Shown here piece by piece: positions 32,526 through 44,889 of a stretch of 64,000 nt of DNA (position 1 is the stretch's first letter; every line of letters begins with the position of its first letter). A model generated the notes under the pieces. It worked only from the letters and a program-made list of their open reading frames with translations, was not told where the DNA came from and did no database searches. This DNA is from Malaya genurostris. Its lineage: Eukaryota > Arthropoda > Insecta > Diptera > Culicidae. The stretch lies in assembly GCF_030247185.1 (NCBI RefSeq), contig NC_080570.1:152471641-152535640 (forward strand), in the 5' to 3' direction. A program made the position numbers and the translations under genes.

Positions 32526-35500
32526 TTTGATTCATGGCTCTTGGACCTTGATTCTTGACTCTAGATTCTTGGCTTTTGATCATTGCCTTTGATTCTTGAT
32601 TTCTAGCTCTTGATTCTTGGCTCTCGATTATTGATTTTTGACTTTTGTTTTTTGATTCTTGATTCTTAGTTTTTAGAGCCAGGATTCTTGATTCTAGGAT
32701 TCTGACTCTGGGTTCTTGATTCTTTTCGCTTGATTTCTTCACCTGATTGTTAGCCCTCGATTCTGACTCTTGGCTCTTGATATTCTCTTGATTCTTGATT
32801 TTGATTCCTGGCTCTTGATTTTTGACTCTTGATTCTAAGTTAGTAATCCCTGGCTCTTGATTTTTGGCTCTTAATTCTTGCTTTTTGATTCTTGGCTCTT
32901 GATATCTGGCTCTTGATTCTTGACTTCTGACTCTTGGATCTTGATTCTTTTCTCTTGATTTTTTACTCTTGATTTTTTACTCTTGATTCTTGGCTCTCGA
33001 TTCTTGGCTTCTGACTCTTGGCTCTTGATTCCTGGCTCTTGATTCTTTGCTCTCGGTTCTTGGCTTCTAACTCTTGGTTCTTGATTCTTGCGTCTTGATT
33101 CTTGATTTTTGACTCTTGTTTCTAAGTTCTTAATTCCTGGCTCGTGATTCTTGGCTCTTAATTCTTGCCTCTCGACTCTTGGCCCTTGATATCTGGCTCT
33201 TGATTTTTGCCTGTTGATTCTTGGCTCTTGATTCTTTGCTCTCGGTTCTTGGCTTCTAACTCTTGGTTCTTGATTCTTGCGTCTTGATTTTTGTCTCTTG
33301 ATTTTTGACTCTTGATTCTAAGTTCTTATTTCCTGGCTCTTGATTCTTGGCTCTTAATTCTTGCCTCCGACTCTTGGCTCATGATATCTGGCTCTTGATT
33401 CTTGGCTGTTGATTCTTGGCTCTTGATCCCTGGCTCTTGATTCATGGCTCTAGATTCTTGGCTTCTGACTCCTGACTCTTGATTCTTTTCTTTTGATTTT
33501 TTACTCTTGATTCTTGGTTCTCGATTCATGGCTCTAGATTCTTGATTCTTGTGTCTTGATTCTTGCCTCTTGATTTTTGACTCTTGTTTTTTGACTCTTG
33601 ATGCTAAGTTCTTAATTTTTGTCTCTTAATTCTTGGCTCACGATTCTTGCCTCTTGATTCTTGCCTCTCGACTCTTGTTCTTGATACCTGTCCCTTGATT
33701 CTTGCCTGTTGATTCTTGGCTCTTGATTCTTGGCTTCTGACTCTTGGCTCTTGATTCCTGGCTCTTGATTCTCAGCTCTCGGTTCTTGGCTTCTAATTCA
33801 TAGCTTTGTCTTCTTGGGTCTTGATTTTTGTCTTTGACTCTTGATTCTTTTCTCTTGATTTTTAACTTTTGATTCTTGGCTTTTCATTATTGCCTTTGAT
33901 TCTTGCTTTTCGAGTCTTAATTCTTGGCTCTCGATTCTTGACTTCTGACTCTTGGATCTTGATTCTTTTCTCTTGATTTTTTACTCTTGATTCTTGGCTC
34001 TCGATTCTTGGTTTCTGACTCTTGGCTCTTAATTCCTGGCTCTTGATTATTTGCTCCCGGTTCTTGGCTTCTAACTCTTGGTTCTTGATTCTTGTCTCTT
34101 GATTTTTGACTCTTGATTCTAAGTTCTTAATTCCTGGCTCACGATTCTTGCCTCTTGATTCTTGCCTCTCGACTCTTGGTTCTTGATACCTGTCTCTTGA
34201 TTCTTGCCTGTTGATTCTTGGCTCTTGATCTCTGGCTCTTGATTATTGGCTTCTGACTCTTGGCTCTTGATTCTCGGCTCTCGGTTCTTGGCTTCTAATT
34301 CATAGCTTTGTCTTCTTGGGTCTTGATTTTTGTCTTTGACTCTTGATTCTTTTCTCTTGATTTTTAACTTTTGATTCTTGGCTTTTCATTATTGCCTTTG
34401 ATTCTTGATTTTCGAGTCTTAATTCTTGACTCTTAATTCGTGACTTCTGGCTCTAGGTTCTTGATTCTTGGCTCTTGATTTTTGACTCTTGATTCTTGGT
34501 TCTTGATTTCTCTCTCTTGATTCTTAGCTCTCGATTCTTGATTTTTGACTCTTGATTCTTGCCTCTTTATTCCTGGCTCCCGATTCTTGGCTCTTGATTC
34601 TTGTCTGCTGATTCTTGGCTTTTGATTCTTGTCTTTGATTTTTGACTCTTGATTCTTGACTCTTGATTTTTGGCTCTTGATCCCTGGCTTATGATTCTTG
34701 GCTTCTGACTCTTATCTCTTGATTCTTGATTCTTGCCTCTTGATACTTTGTTCTTAATTCTTTCCTTTTAATTTTTGACTCTTGATTCTTGCCTCTTAAT
34801 TCCTGGTTCCCAATTCTTGGCTCTCAAATCTAGGTCTCTGACTTTAGGCCCTAGATTCTTGTCTTTGACTTTTGATTCTTGATTCTTGATTCTTAGCTCT
34901 TGATTCTTGGCTTTTGATTCCTGGCTCTTGATTTTGGGCTTCTGACTTTCAGCTCTTGATTCTTTGTTCTTGATTTTTAACTCTTGGTGCTTGGCTTCTG
35001 ACTCTTATCTCTTGATTCTTGATTCTTGCCTTTTGATTCTTTGTTCTTAATTCTTTTCTTTTAATTTTTGACTCGATTCTTTTTTTTACTTTTGGCTCTT
35101 GATTCTTGCCTCTTGATTTTTGACTCTTGATTCTTGCCTCTTAATTTCTGGCTTCCGATTCTTGGCTCTTGATTCATGGCTTCTGATTCTTGGCTCTTGA
35201 TTCTTGTCTTTAACTTTTGATTTTGGACTCTTGATTCTTTTCTCTTGATTCTTTTCTCTTGATTCTGTTCTCTTGATTTTTAACTCTTGATTCTTGCCTC
35301 TTAATTTCTGGCTTCCGATTCTTGGCTCTTGATTCTTGGCTTTTGATTCTTGTCTTTAACTTTTGATTTTGGACTCTTGATTCTTTTCTCTTGATTTTTA
35401 ACTCTTGATTCTTGACTCTTGATTTTTGGCTTTTGATCCCTGACTCTTGATTCTTGGCTTCTGACCTTCAGCTCTTGATTCTTCGTTCTTGTTTCTTTTC

Positions 35501-35790
35501 TCTTGATTTTTAACTCATGATTCTTGTCTTTTAATTATTGATTCTTAGTTTTTTATATCTAGCTCTTGATTCTTGATTTCTTCTGTTGATTATTGACTCT
35601 TAATACTTTGTACTTGTTTATTGTTTCTTCAAAAATTACTTTTTGGTTCTTGATGTTTGACTATTGACTCTTAACTCTTAGTACTCGAGTCTTTTCTCTT
35701 GATTCTTGCCTCTTGATTCTTGACTCTTAATTCTTGGTTCTTGATATTTGGCTTCTCGATTTTGATTTCTGACCCAAGAATATTGATTTT
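32526..35790. repeat. 3.3-kb 7-bp repeat zone, units TTGATTC and TTGGCTC
   Basis: The zone can be cut into heptamers almost without slips: for example TTGATTC, ATGGCTC, TTGGACC, TTGATTC, TTGACTC, TAGATTC, TTGGCTT from about 32529. TTGATTC and TTGGCTC alternate, giving a weak 14-bp higher period. Larger duplicated blocks are visible (for example about 33780-33905 and 34270-34400). Minus-strand frames rich in NQESRA are artefacts of the repeat. Confidence 0.9.
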
Positions 35791-36710
35791 GATTGACCCA
35801 AGAATATTTCTTAATTTCGACTACAGAATCTGGCATGATTCTGAATGCTTAAGACTGAATCTTGAGTGTTGAATTTAAAGCAATATTTATGAGCCGAAGT
35901 AAACTCGGTATCCCATAAAAGATACCAAAATATTTGCTAAAAACTTTTAAGGTCGATACAGTGATCCATGATGTGGAAACTTGGAACTTGGAGTTGTGAG
36001 TCCTAAGTTTTAATTGTTGAAATTCTTGTTATCCAACTTCAATCTTAACAGTCAAAAGTTTTGATAGGTCACTTGTAATCATGAATCTGAAATAATTAGT
36101 TTGGTTATTACTTGTGATATGATTGTCTGGAAACATACGCTGGAGTCTTTTCTAAAGCAATTTTCGTTGGCTCTCTAAAGCATTTGTTAACTTGGTGCCC
36201 TGTTTATTATCGAAGAGATTAAATTGATCGGTACTTTTAAGGACCAAAAAATCGATCCCGAAATTATGATTTTTGTTTTTTAATTGAAATACGAAAACCA
36301 CGTCTTCCCCCGTCTAACGGATGAAAAAAAAAAACTCGAAATGCAACATTATCAAAAGTCAAAAAGTCCAAGTAATTTAGTTTTAGTAGAAGTTCTTCTA
36401 GACTCCTATGTTTTTATTAAACACTTTTTTAAATTTTTTGATGGTTGCCTAAAGTCAAAACTGCGGTTTTCCACGAAAAAATATCACCATTTTGTATCTG
36501 CAAAACCTCCCCTAAGTAACAAAAAAAAAACGAGAAGGAAATCTTTGGGATTGGGTATTTTATCTGTAAAAAGTGTGTGACAAAATTTGAAAATAATTGA
36601 TAGTAGTTTTTAATTGACGATGGACACGGACTTTTAAAACGTTCTTCCGAGAAAAAAGTTTATCGTCTGTAAAATCGCTGGAAACAATTTATTATTCTAG
36701 GGGGCACGTT
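35791..36710. other. Unassigned sequence
   Basis: No gene recognised. A 98-codon frame (36284-36580) is lysine-rich with no known domain. A histone-type hairpin-like element lies at 36230-36245. Confidence 0.3.
36230..36245 (+). promoter_or_regulatory. Degenerate histone-type 3' hairpin
   Basis: GGTACTTTTAAGGACC has the 6-bp stem / 4-base loop layout of the animal histone mRNA 3' stem-loop, with one mispaired position. It shares flanks (ATCGG before; AAATCGAT after) with the copy at 37190. No histone coding sequence is seen. Confidence 0.25.
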
Positions 36711-36990
36711 GGACCCTACTCTTTCGAAAAATCATATATTCTCTTTGTATTTTGTTATAACAGAACATTTCTAGAATGTTTTGTCAAATTTGCAAATCAA
36801 TCTAAGTAGATCTCTTGGGTCTGTGCGCCAAGCTCTTGCTTCTTCGCAGAATGAAATAAGAAAAGATAGAGGTCCATAACTTCCAGAGTTTTTTTTTCAA
36901 AAGACTTGAAAATTTGACAACATTTCTGAAATGTTTTACTATAAGAGAATACAAAGAAAAAATGAATGATTTTTCAAAAGTGTTAGATCC
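36711..36990. repeat. Inverted repeat (fold-back) of about 280 bp
   Basis: The left arm 36711-36795 is an imperfect reverse complement of about 36905-36990. Both contain the words ttcgaaaaatcat / atgatttttcaaaag and attctctttgtatt / aatacaaagaaaaa. The loop is about 110 bp. A MITE-like element is likely. Confidence 0.6.
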
Positions 36991-37189
36991 TACACATTGT
37001 TTGTTACAAGTTAGCCCCGCCTTTTTATGGGTGTGTACAGTGATGCTAATATTTAAATGCTGTGTTCAGTTCCTTTAGTGCTCGACTTGTTATATCGAGA
37101 GGAAACATTTTTCATCAATATTCTTCTCGTACGCTCGAGTGAAAAAAAACGCTAAAAAACATTGTTAAAGATTGAAGTTACAATTAATC

Positions 37190-37205
37190 GGTTCTTTTAA
37201 GGACC
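37190..37205 (+). promoter_or_regulatory. Histone-type 3' hairpin candidate
   Basis: GGTTCTTTTAAGGACC can form a 6-bp stem (one G-T pair) and TTTA loop, the size of the histone mRNA stem-loop. It lies 960 bp downstream of its degenerate twin. No histone open frame precedes it, so function is doubtful. Confidence 0.3.
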
Positions 37206-37379
37206 AATAAATCGATACCAGTGAATCGATTGAGATATTTTATCACATCAAAGTAGCTAAAGCGTGGCAATTATGTTCATCGTTACTCAACAGATTTTTC
37301 GCATTCAATGAAAATGCTGTCAAAATTCTATTATGGGCCAAACATAATCACACTAAATTCTTATCCCACTAACAAATTT

Positions 37380-38600
37380 TCCGGACCCATTCGCAGCCGC
37401 TTTTTTGTGAACCAATCAAATTTTACAACCACCGCAGATAAATATCCATGAGAATAGGAAAAGTTCACAAGTTCAAGAGCAACCGGGGTCGTAATTTCGA
37501 GTGCCCTCGAAATAAATTGCTTACAACACTTCTCTCCCTCACTTCACTTCCGTGCCGCGAAGGAGCCACTCATGAAAACATGGTGTTTTTTTCTGTTCAA
37601 CATAATCCGACCTCGCAACAGATAGAAGAAAAAACAAACACAGCTCATCGGCCTACCAAGGATCAACCGAAGAAAGGTTCGTCTCCGAAACGGCCGACCG
37701 ACCGAGATTAGAATCGACGATTTATGAGCTCGGTCTTAGGAGGAATCCGGTGTGTTTCTATTTTTCCCAGGTCAGCGTGATACGGCTAAAAGTTCGCCGA
37801 TAAAGGAGACCATCGAATGATAAAAGAAACGACCGTTGTAAGGAATTACGACGGCATTTCGGTGTGGTCTATCCTGTTCTGAGAAGATGAGACTGACAAT
37901 GGGCCAACTTTGACAATTATGCCCTGATCCCTGATGTCCCGTGCAGGTTCCGAATAATTTTCCCATTCAGGTTGATGTGACATTTAAGTTTGACACCGAA
38001 TATATTCCGCCTTCTTGGTAGAGTCGTTCGGTCAACAATTTTGTCCGGGGACGTCTCAACGTCCGAATCCGACAAACTTGCCTAACGACCCTTGAACTAA
38101 GTGAGATCAACACCACTTTCTAAATCCAGTATATCGACAAGCGACAAAACACACGACAGTGGTTGGCGACACCTGGGGGACGCTCGGCTGGAGGACGCCG
38201 GAGTCCCGATTCAATTATTATCCTTGCCTTGGTTTGACCGGATCCGGTAGCAGAGCACCGAACGTGTGCGCTAGTGAATGGCCATTAAATTCAGTTAGGG
38301 AAGGATTAAGTGGAGCCTAAAATTTATGGATCTGACGTTTCGGTCGCAAAACTGTGTGCGAGGGTCAAATATTTTCGTCCACTCGTCCTGGGAAATTGCG
38401 GGTTTGCGCGAACGACCTGGTAGTGGTTTTTTTCGGATAGAAAAATTAGCAAGGTTTGCCCATAGTCGGTAAATGGAACATTTCGTTGTTTTTTTTTATT
38501 TCTATTTCTGGCCGACGGTGTTATGCACGAGGATGACACGATACGGCTATAATCCACCGTAGGAACTGTGCAAATATTATTATTTTCATGCGTCTAAACT
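37380..38600. other. GC-richer low-repeat island
   Basis: Non-repetitive sequence with GC-rich words (gacgctcggctggaggacgccgg). Short open frames on both strands (37448-37711 +, 38324-38557 -) show no recognisable family. Possible conserved non-coding or unannotated exon sequence. Confidence 0.35.
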
Positions 38601-39159
38601 TCAATTCCAGGTATTTGTTAGATGGAAATCTATTTACAAACAGCATATTTCCGATTCGTTTGCTGTTTGTACCAATTATTTAGAGTACGCACAAATCTTT
38701 TTTTTAACAACAGAATTTGATTATTTTTTGGCTACGCAGAAGCAATAAATTTTCTGTCGTTGGGATGTACGAATTCAACAATTTCAAAAGGCAAATAATT
38801 TATGTTTTAATTTTTATTCCAATTATCAACATAATTTGAGTGGGTTCCTCTATGCAACAGCACATTGTCGTTTTTGAAGTGGTAGCAATTTTTCTAACAC
38901 ACAATTATAACATATTCAAAACTGTATCTACAAATTGCTTGCCATACCATAGATTTTTTCCCAGGATTTCGATTGATGTTAACAAAAATTATGTTCAGTG
39001 CTGAATTCGCTAATGCATAGATATTTGATTTCCTAATAAGTAAAGTATTAAAGTACGTTTGCAATGCATTTTACACAAGCACAAAAAAGTACAATTATTT
39101 TTTAAATAACCCTCTACATTTAGGTCCATTTAGTCGTATTTGAACTCAACCATTAACTG

Positions 39160-39400
39160 ACGACCACTTTGCTAGTTCCATACGAGCCCAAGTTTGTCTA
39201 AATCAGTTGAGACTGTTGGAATCGCCTCTGCCTTCTTCGAGAAAATTAGTCAGATAGAAAAAAAAATAGAAAGATTCACACACTCAAACACATACAGAAC
39301 GATTTTCCGATCTCGTCGAGCTGAGTAGATTGATGTACAACATTAGGTGTCTTCGAGTTTCTTTAAATTCTATATCCTTTCTATTGAGATTGAGGCAAAA
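39160..39400 (-). repeat. Dispersed gaggcccggagggcc repeat, degraded copy C
   Basis: The order 'aatcagttgagactg', 'tcgagaaaattagt', 'cacacactcaaacacatac', 'gatctcgtcgagctgagtag' matches the minus orientation of copy A. It is eroded. Confidence 0.5.
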
Positions 39401-39769
39401 ACTCACATAGTCTTAAAATTTTCAACAATTGATCTACAAATTGCTTGCCAAACATTGTTTTCTTGAAAGTGTGATTCGTTTGCTGATTTAACAAATTATT
39501 ATTTGTTTTATTGACAATAGCTCGACTGTTGAATTTTATTCACGTGAGAAGACGAGCACATTGTTAGTCATTGGAACTCGGAACTGCTATTAAAATTATT
39601 GGAGCCGTCAAGCCATAGCTTATGTTCGACAAAAACTCGATAGGTAAAAAAATGTTCACGTGATGTTTTTGTTCAAATACAATTACACATTGAAAACAAT
39701 TTACGCTAAATTATTTTAATAGCTTATCGAACTAGGGAAGCCAAATTCAACAGAAGAAGATGGAAGCAA

Positions 39770-40135
39770 GTCATTCCGTCGAAAGTCGTTTCGACGAATG
39801 TCGTTTCGACGAATGTCGTTTCGACGAATGTCGTTTCGACGAATGTCGTTTCGACGAATGTCAAATTCAACAGTAGAAGATGGAAGCGAGTCATTTCGTC
39901 GAAAGTCATTTCGACGAAAGTCGTTTCGACGAAATTCGTTTCGACGAAATTCGTTTCGACGAAAGTCGTTTCGACGAAAGTCGTTTCAACGTAGTTCGTT
40001 TCGACGAAAGTCGTTTCGACGAAAGTCTTTCTTTTTTTCTGGAGAAAGTCTTTCCGGAGAAATTCTTTCCAGAGAAAGTCGTTTCGATGAAAGTCGTTTC
40101 GACGAAAGCCGTTTCGACGTATGTCGTTTACTTGA
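39770..40135 (+). repeat. 15-bp tandem array, unit GTTTCGACGAAAGTC
   Basis: The array keeps a 15-bp register with variants GTCGTTTCGACGAATG and GTTCGTTTCGACGAAA. Each unit contains the dyad TTTCGACGAAA. It is preceded by 'aagccaaattcaacagaagaagatggaagc', which recurs at about 39861, 40181 and 42464. It is related in unit and context to the array at 19.6 kb. Open frames in it are artefacts. Confidence 0.85.
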
Positions 40136-40939
40136 AAGAACAATTTACGTTTAAGCATGTAAAAAACTTGTCGAACTACAGAAGCCAAATTCAACAATAG
40201 AAGATGGGAGCGGGTCAATTCAACGAAAGAATTAATCGCGGGGAAATGGATTTATCAGTATTTTTTTTTAATAAGAGATATATTAGAAGAACGATTTTAG
40301 GTTAACAAAAGCAAGTTTTAAAACCGTTATCTTTCATTTGACTTTATTAAAAATCAATTCAAAGACGATATTAAGACAATTGGACCTTTCGGCTTTGGGC
40401 AAAACAGCTTACAGAAAAATGGCTTTCGGCAAAATAGCTTGATCCTGACCCATGGAAGAAGGAAGCATCTACAAACTGCTTGCCATACAATAAAAGTTTT
40501 CCAAAAAAAATCGTTTCTTGTTTGATTACGTTCAGTGCTAAATGCGTTGTAGCACAAATGTTTGACTATTTTGGTTAGATATGGCTCGATTTCGCAAAAT
40601 TTAAGTACAAAATGTTTTTTGGAATTTAATTATTGAGACTACAGTAAGAATATCTGGTCTATATTGTTCTTCACATTCACATTGCATTTTCAAATTGCCA
40701 GCCACCCAAGGTTTCGCTTCATCAGTTTTTACAAATTATTTCTCATACATTGAAAGCTACATTTGCAATATGCTTGTCAAACTGGTTTTCTTTAATTTTA
40801 AATTAAAGTTGATTTTGTAAATTATTGTGAATGCGAGATCGTTTGATTTTCGTAAAAAATAACCCCTCCTCCCCTTAGGGTCATTTTGGAAACAAATGTA
40901 CATTTTATGAAAGATATATTTTTGATCGGAACTTCGAGG

Positions 40940-41625
40940 ACACTTCACTTAGTATACTATTCGACTCAGTCCGTCTAGATCAGATCTGTATGGTTCTCGG
41001 AGATACTCTGGTCATCTTAAAGATAACGCAGTGTTCCTCGGAAAAACTAAAAAAAAAATACTAATACTAAGCTACAATCATATCTGTTGGATTATTGTAA
41101 TTTGTTGATATAAAAAAACGAAGAGGTTTTATGCCTGCTGGAGACAGATGGATTGTGCATTTCAGCTCCAGCGGACTTTTCCCTGTTCCCAAATAAATAC
41201 ATTAATAAATGACTGGAACGATTCCAACAATCTCGATCGACAGCTACTGGGTCATGTTCGAATGTTGTATGGCAGACACTTTAGGAGATATGATCGCATA
41301 AATGACGTAATCGACTATTCGCGTTTTTTTCTATTCGCTCTACTTTCTCGGGAACCGGATTTATTTATCTCAGGTTCATTTTGTAACTGTTATTGAGTCA
41401 TTGGCCAAGTAACGAATCTAAATAATTACACTCCTGTTATTTTTCACCCCCAAACTTATGTTTGGTGTATAATTTCATTTTTACTTTGAAAGTAATTTTT
41501 ATTATCACAGTAATAGTTATTTAGTGTCGATTTTGATTAATCGATCGACATTCCGACATCCCTGAAGTAGACTATTCGAATGACAAGTGGAAAATATTCT
41601 CGCACCGCTAGGTGGATTCGGAATC
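40940..41625 (+). repeat. Dispersed gaggcccggagggcc repeat, copy D
   Basis: It begins 'agtatactattcgactcagtccgtctagatc', contains 'ggagatatgatcgcataaatgacgtaatcgac', and ends 'gcaccgctaggtggattc', the same edge as copies A and E. Confidence 0.6.
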
Positions 41626-42454
41626 GGTTTCTGAACACTTTAACCCAATTAAATAAATTTCACTTTGAAATTGACGTTGAAATCTTGTCGCATTTGAATA
41701 TTGAAACCCGATTAGGGCATTTCTCTTACGCATAATTCTAAAACATTCTGAAAATTGCATCTACAAATTGCTTGCCATACACGTTTTTCCTGAATTTGCG
41801 TTCCGTTTATTGTTTTGCACAATTGTGTTGGAGTGTTTAACTCGCAACTTTGATTTTCGAGAAAAGGTTTAGTTTTGAGTTTAGTTGAGAAAAAAAAAAC
41901 TTTTTTGTTCATCTTATGCAAATACCGAAACTAAGATGAATTAATTACCATGATTTAGCAGTACATAGTGTTAAATTTGATTGTTTCGAGCAGAGATAAT
42001 TTTTCAAATAATCCGTTTGCCGTTTAATCCTAGTATCATTTAAAACTGCATTCTCAAGTAGCTTGTCTTATTAAACTGTGCTAAATTTTCTACTCATGTA
42101 CTGGTCGCCCCAATTGTTGTGAATGCTGAACTAGCAAACAAACATATGTTATTTTTTCTGCGAAAAGTGTATTTTTGTTATTTATTTTGTTTTTGTAGGG
42201 TCGAAATAAAATGATTAATGCTATGATTAATCTTTTTTTTAAACTGTATGTACATATTGCTGTCCAAACCTTTTTTTTTTCCTGAAAATCTGATCGTTTT
42301 CCTGTTTTACACATTTTTATTTGTGTGGGATTTGCAATAGACTTTTATTCATGTGAGAAGATAACCTTACTGTAAGTCATTAAAACTGAGAGCACTTGTT
42401 GTTGTTCAAATATATAGACATATTGGAAATTTCAAACATTAAAATATTTGTCGA

Positions 42455-42740
42455 ACTAGAGATGTAAAATTCAAATATAAAAGATTGAAGCGGGTCATTT
42501 TGGCGAAAGCCATTTCGCTAGAAGTCAATTCAACAAAAGGGCCATTTCACCAAAAGCATTAATGAAATGCTTGAACGTTTCGTCAGCTTAGACATTGGTC
42601 TTCGTTGCAGTAACAAAAATTGCTTTGCAGTTAACATTAACTTCACGTCTGCTTAACGGTTTATGTTGAACCGCTGAGTTGAGTTAGCAGTTCAATATAA
42701 ACTGCTAACGCACTGATGAATCGAAGACGAAAAAATAAAT
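42455..42740. repeat. Degraded 15-bp-repeat lead plus MITE-relative scrap
   Basis: 42455-42560 has 'gcgggtcattttggcgaaagccatttcgc', a decayed form of the 15-bp repeat with its usual leader. 42655-42740 has 'gcagttcaatataaactgc' and 'cactgatgaatcgaagacgaaa', the core of the MITE at 29081. Confidence 0.5.
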
Positions 42741-43599
42741 ACAAATAGAAATGATTGCGTGCGCGTAGTATACGACTAGGCGTTATTTTCAACCTCTCAA
42801 ATTACAACGATATGAATTTCTTCATCTCATTCTTGTGACATTTTGTTTGTTAAATTACTCGAAACCATTAGAATAATGTTTGCTATTCAACAGTACATTG
42901 CATCAATAGTTTGTTGGTTTAACCATTTTGAACAATTTGAAACATGATTCTGAAAATATTCAAACTCAAAAGTGTCTCTGAGACATGAACCTAAAACAAC
43001 CGGAACTGCATCTACAAATTGCTTGCCGTACCACTTTTTTTACGATTTCCTACTCGTTTGCCGTTTGCACAAATCGTTGCGAGTGCTGAGTACTACAAAT
43101 TTTACCAGTTGTCAAGATCGTTTGATTTTCTAATGATAGAAAAGGATGTTTTGATAGTCATCCGAAGTCTCCTAAACTCAAAAAAAAATTCAATGGAGAA
43201 AATTTTTCCTCTGTTTTTTCAAGAACTTCAACACAACGAAAACAGTTTTTTTTTTCCTGTTATGTAGTATTGAGTTCTTCCACATTTGAGTAGTAAATTT
43301 TTTTTAAAGTATTTTCTCTGACACAATCAGAACTGCATCTACAAATTGCTTGCCATATAATTGTTTTTTTTTTGTGTTTGTTAAAAGTGCTCAATTTCTG
43401 TAAAACTTTCAACAATAAACCTGGAAAAATATTACAATAATACAAGTGAGAATTCTAGAATTCTTATTCTAGTATTCTAGAATTCGTGTTTATTAGTTTC
43501 ACTGGGAAGAAATTCCACCAATACGAAATGGAATTTTTTTTTCAGTTATATTTAACAAAGTTACATAAAAAACATTGCATTTTAGTTATAATCGAACAC

Positions 43600-44620
43600 T
43601 TCAAACCAAGACCTAGTTCAATGATCATCAGCTGCGAAGCTATGAAGTTCAGCGGAACATGACTTTAGATGACAGGACATACCCAGCAGAAAACTCTGTT
43701 CCATGGAAAGCCGCAGAAGCCCATTTTTCACCAGCACCGACGAACTTGTGCTGCTCTGATGGCACCAGATTCGACGTTGCAAATTTTGTCTACCGAATCC
43801 AGTCAGTCGGGTTCCGACCGAAATGCTGCTTTCCAACCACCGCCGATCCCCGGCTCTGCCGAATGGGACCAACTACGATAGTGTCATCACTTATCGGGTC
43901 ACAGCCAGCCACCGAAGAACCTCTCGGATGCGTCATGCAGGAGCACTAGTGAGTGGTGGTAGTTTGTCGATTCGAAGTTCGCACAACCATAAAAAACGGA
44001 TCAGACGCTTGATGCAAATAGCGAGTGGTGAATTCGAATCATCGAAGGCGTACGGCGACCAACGGCAGCTTGACGGTTAAGTTGCGTCTGGCCGCGTAAA
44101 ATCAAAGTTGTTTGGCGACAAACGGTTCACGGTGGAATGCGAGCTACGAGCTCACCCAAAAATGAAAAAAAAAGTCTGATACAGAATAAACCGCAGAAAC
44201 ACGAAACAGCAGCATCAGTTGGGGATAGTTGAGCCAAAAACATGACCGAAGTTATTTTGTCAACTCCAGCAGCAGGCACAGACACGCTCTTCGGTACTGA
44301 GAGGATCGTAAAAATCCACTAAAACTACTATCTTTTGCCCGAAATAAGAAACGAAAGTATGGCAAACCATTAAGTCTCGGGAAGCAAAACTAATTGGATC
44401 AGCAGAGAACGACGGTCGTTAGGTCGGATATTTATTGGAGCTTGTGGAAACGGCTCAATTCTCGTTACTCGCCGTATTCATGACATTCGAGAACAATTTT
44501 TTCTTGCTCAGTAACGAGGAAAATATTTTGCTCGCCCCATATCAGAAGCTCCGGAAGCATGCGTAAATGTATTAGGAGGGATTTGCAACCGAGAAACACC
44601 AGAAATTTTATTGGAGTATT
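43600..44620. other. GC-richer low-repeat island
   Basis: Non-repetitive with overlapping open frames in three frames between 43618 and 44080 (70-96 codons). None shows a recognisable domain and none extends through the island. An exon cannot be ruled out but is not supported. Confidence 0.35.
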
Positions 44621-44889
44621 TTCAGTGCTAAACCATACCGACTTTGGTTGGTGGATAATTCTAAGATTTGAAAACTGTTATAAAAAGAATGGAATTCAAA
44701 ATCGAGAATATTAAAAATACAGTTATTCTTACTTACTGAATGTACCTATCGAACAACTTTTCTACGACAGATGCAGAAACAATGCTGTACCGATCGGAAA
44801 GCAAACCTTAGCTTTTATACCTAGATCACGGTTGACGTCTGTTAGGGAAAGCAGTCTCGTTAATCAACAAACGAGAAATTGAAATTGCC

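Larger units (their letters stand above)
38620..43450. repeat. Cluster of short repeats with core ctacaaattgcttgccatac
   Basis: Clear copies of the core start at 38928, 39434, 40469, 41761, 43012 and 43339. Weaker ones lie near 40750, 42057 and 42249. Each is followed by a T-run, then 'cctgaatttcg', 'cgtttgctgtttgcacaaattgttg' and 'gagtgct', for about 100 bp. On the minus strand the core translates as VWQAICRC, preceded by K/F-Q-E-K-K, which resembles the VWQAICSCG box of DD37E transposases. Spacing is irregular (roughly 0.3-1.3 kb). Confidence 0.65.

Noticed and set aside
36284..36580. 98-codon frame as a histone-like basic protein next to the hairpin
   Set aside because: It is lysine-rich but has no histone fold motif, and it lies downstream, not upstream, of the first hairpin.
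39724..40218. 164-codon minus-strand frame with VETTF repeats and plus-strand partners
   Set aside because: Same cause: a 15-bp repeat, no conserved non-repeat domain.
43618..44080. Overlapping frames of 70-96 codons as a host exon
   Set aside because: Three frames compete on both strands, no domain is recognisable and no splice signals could be defended.
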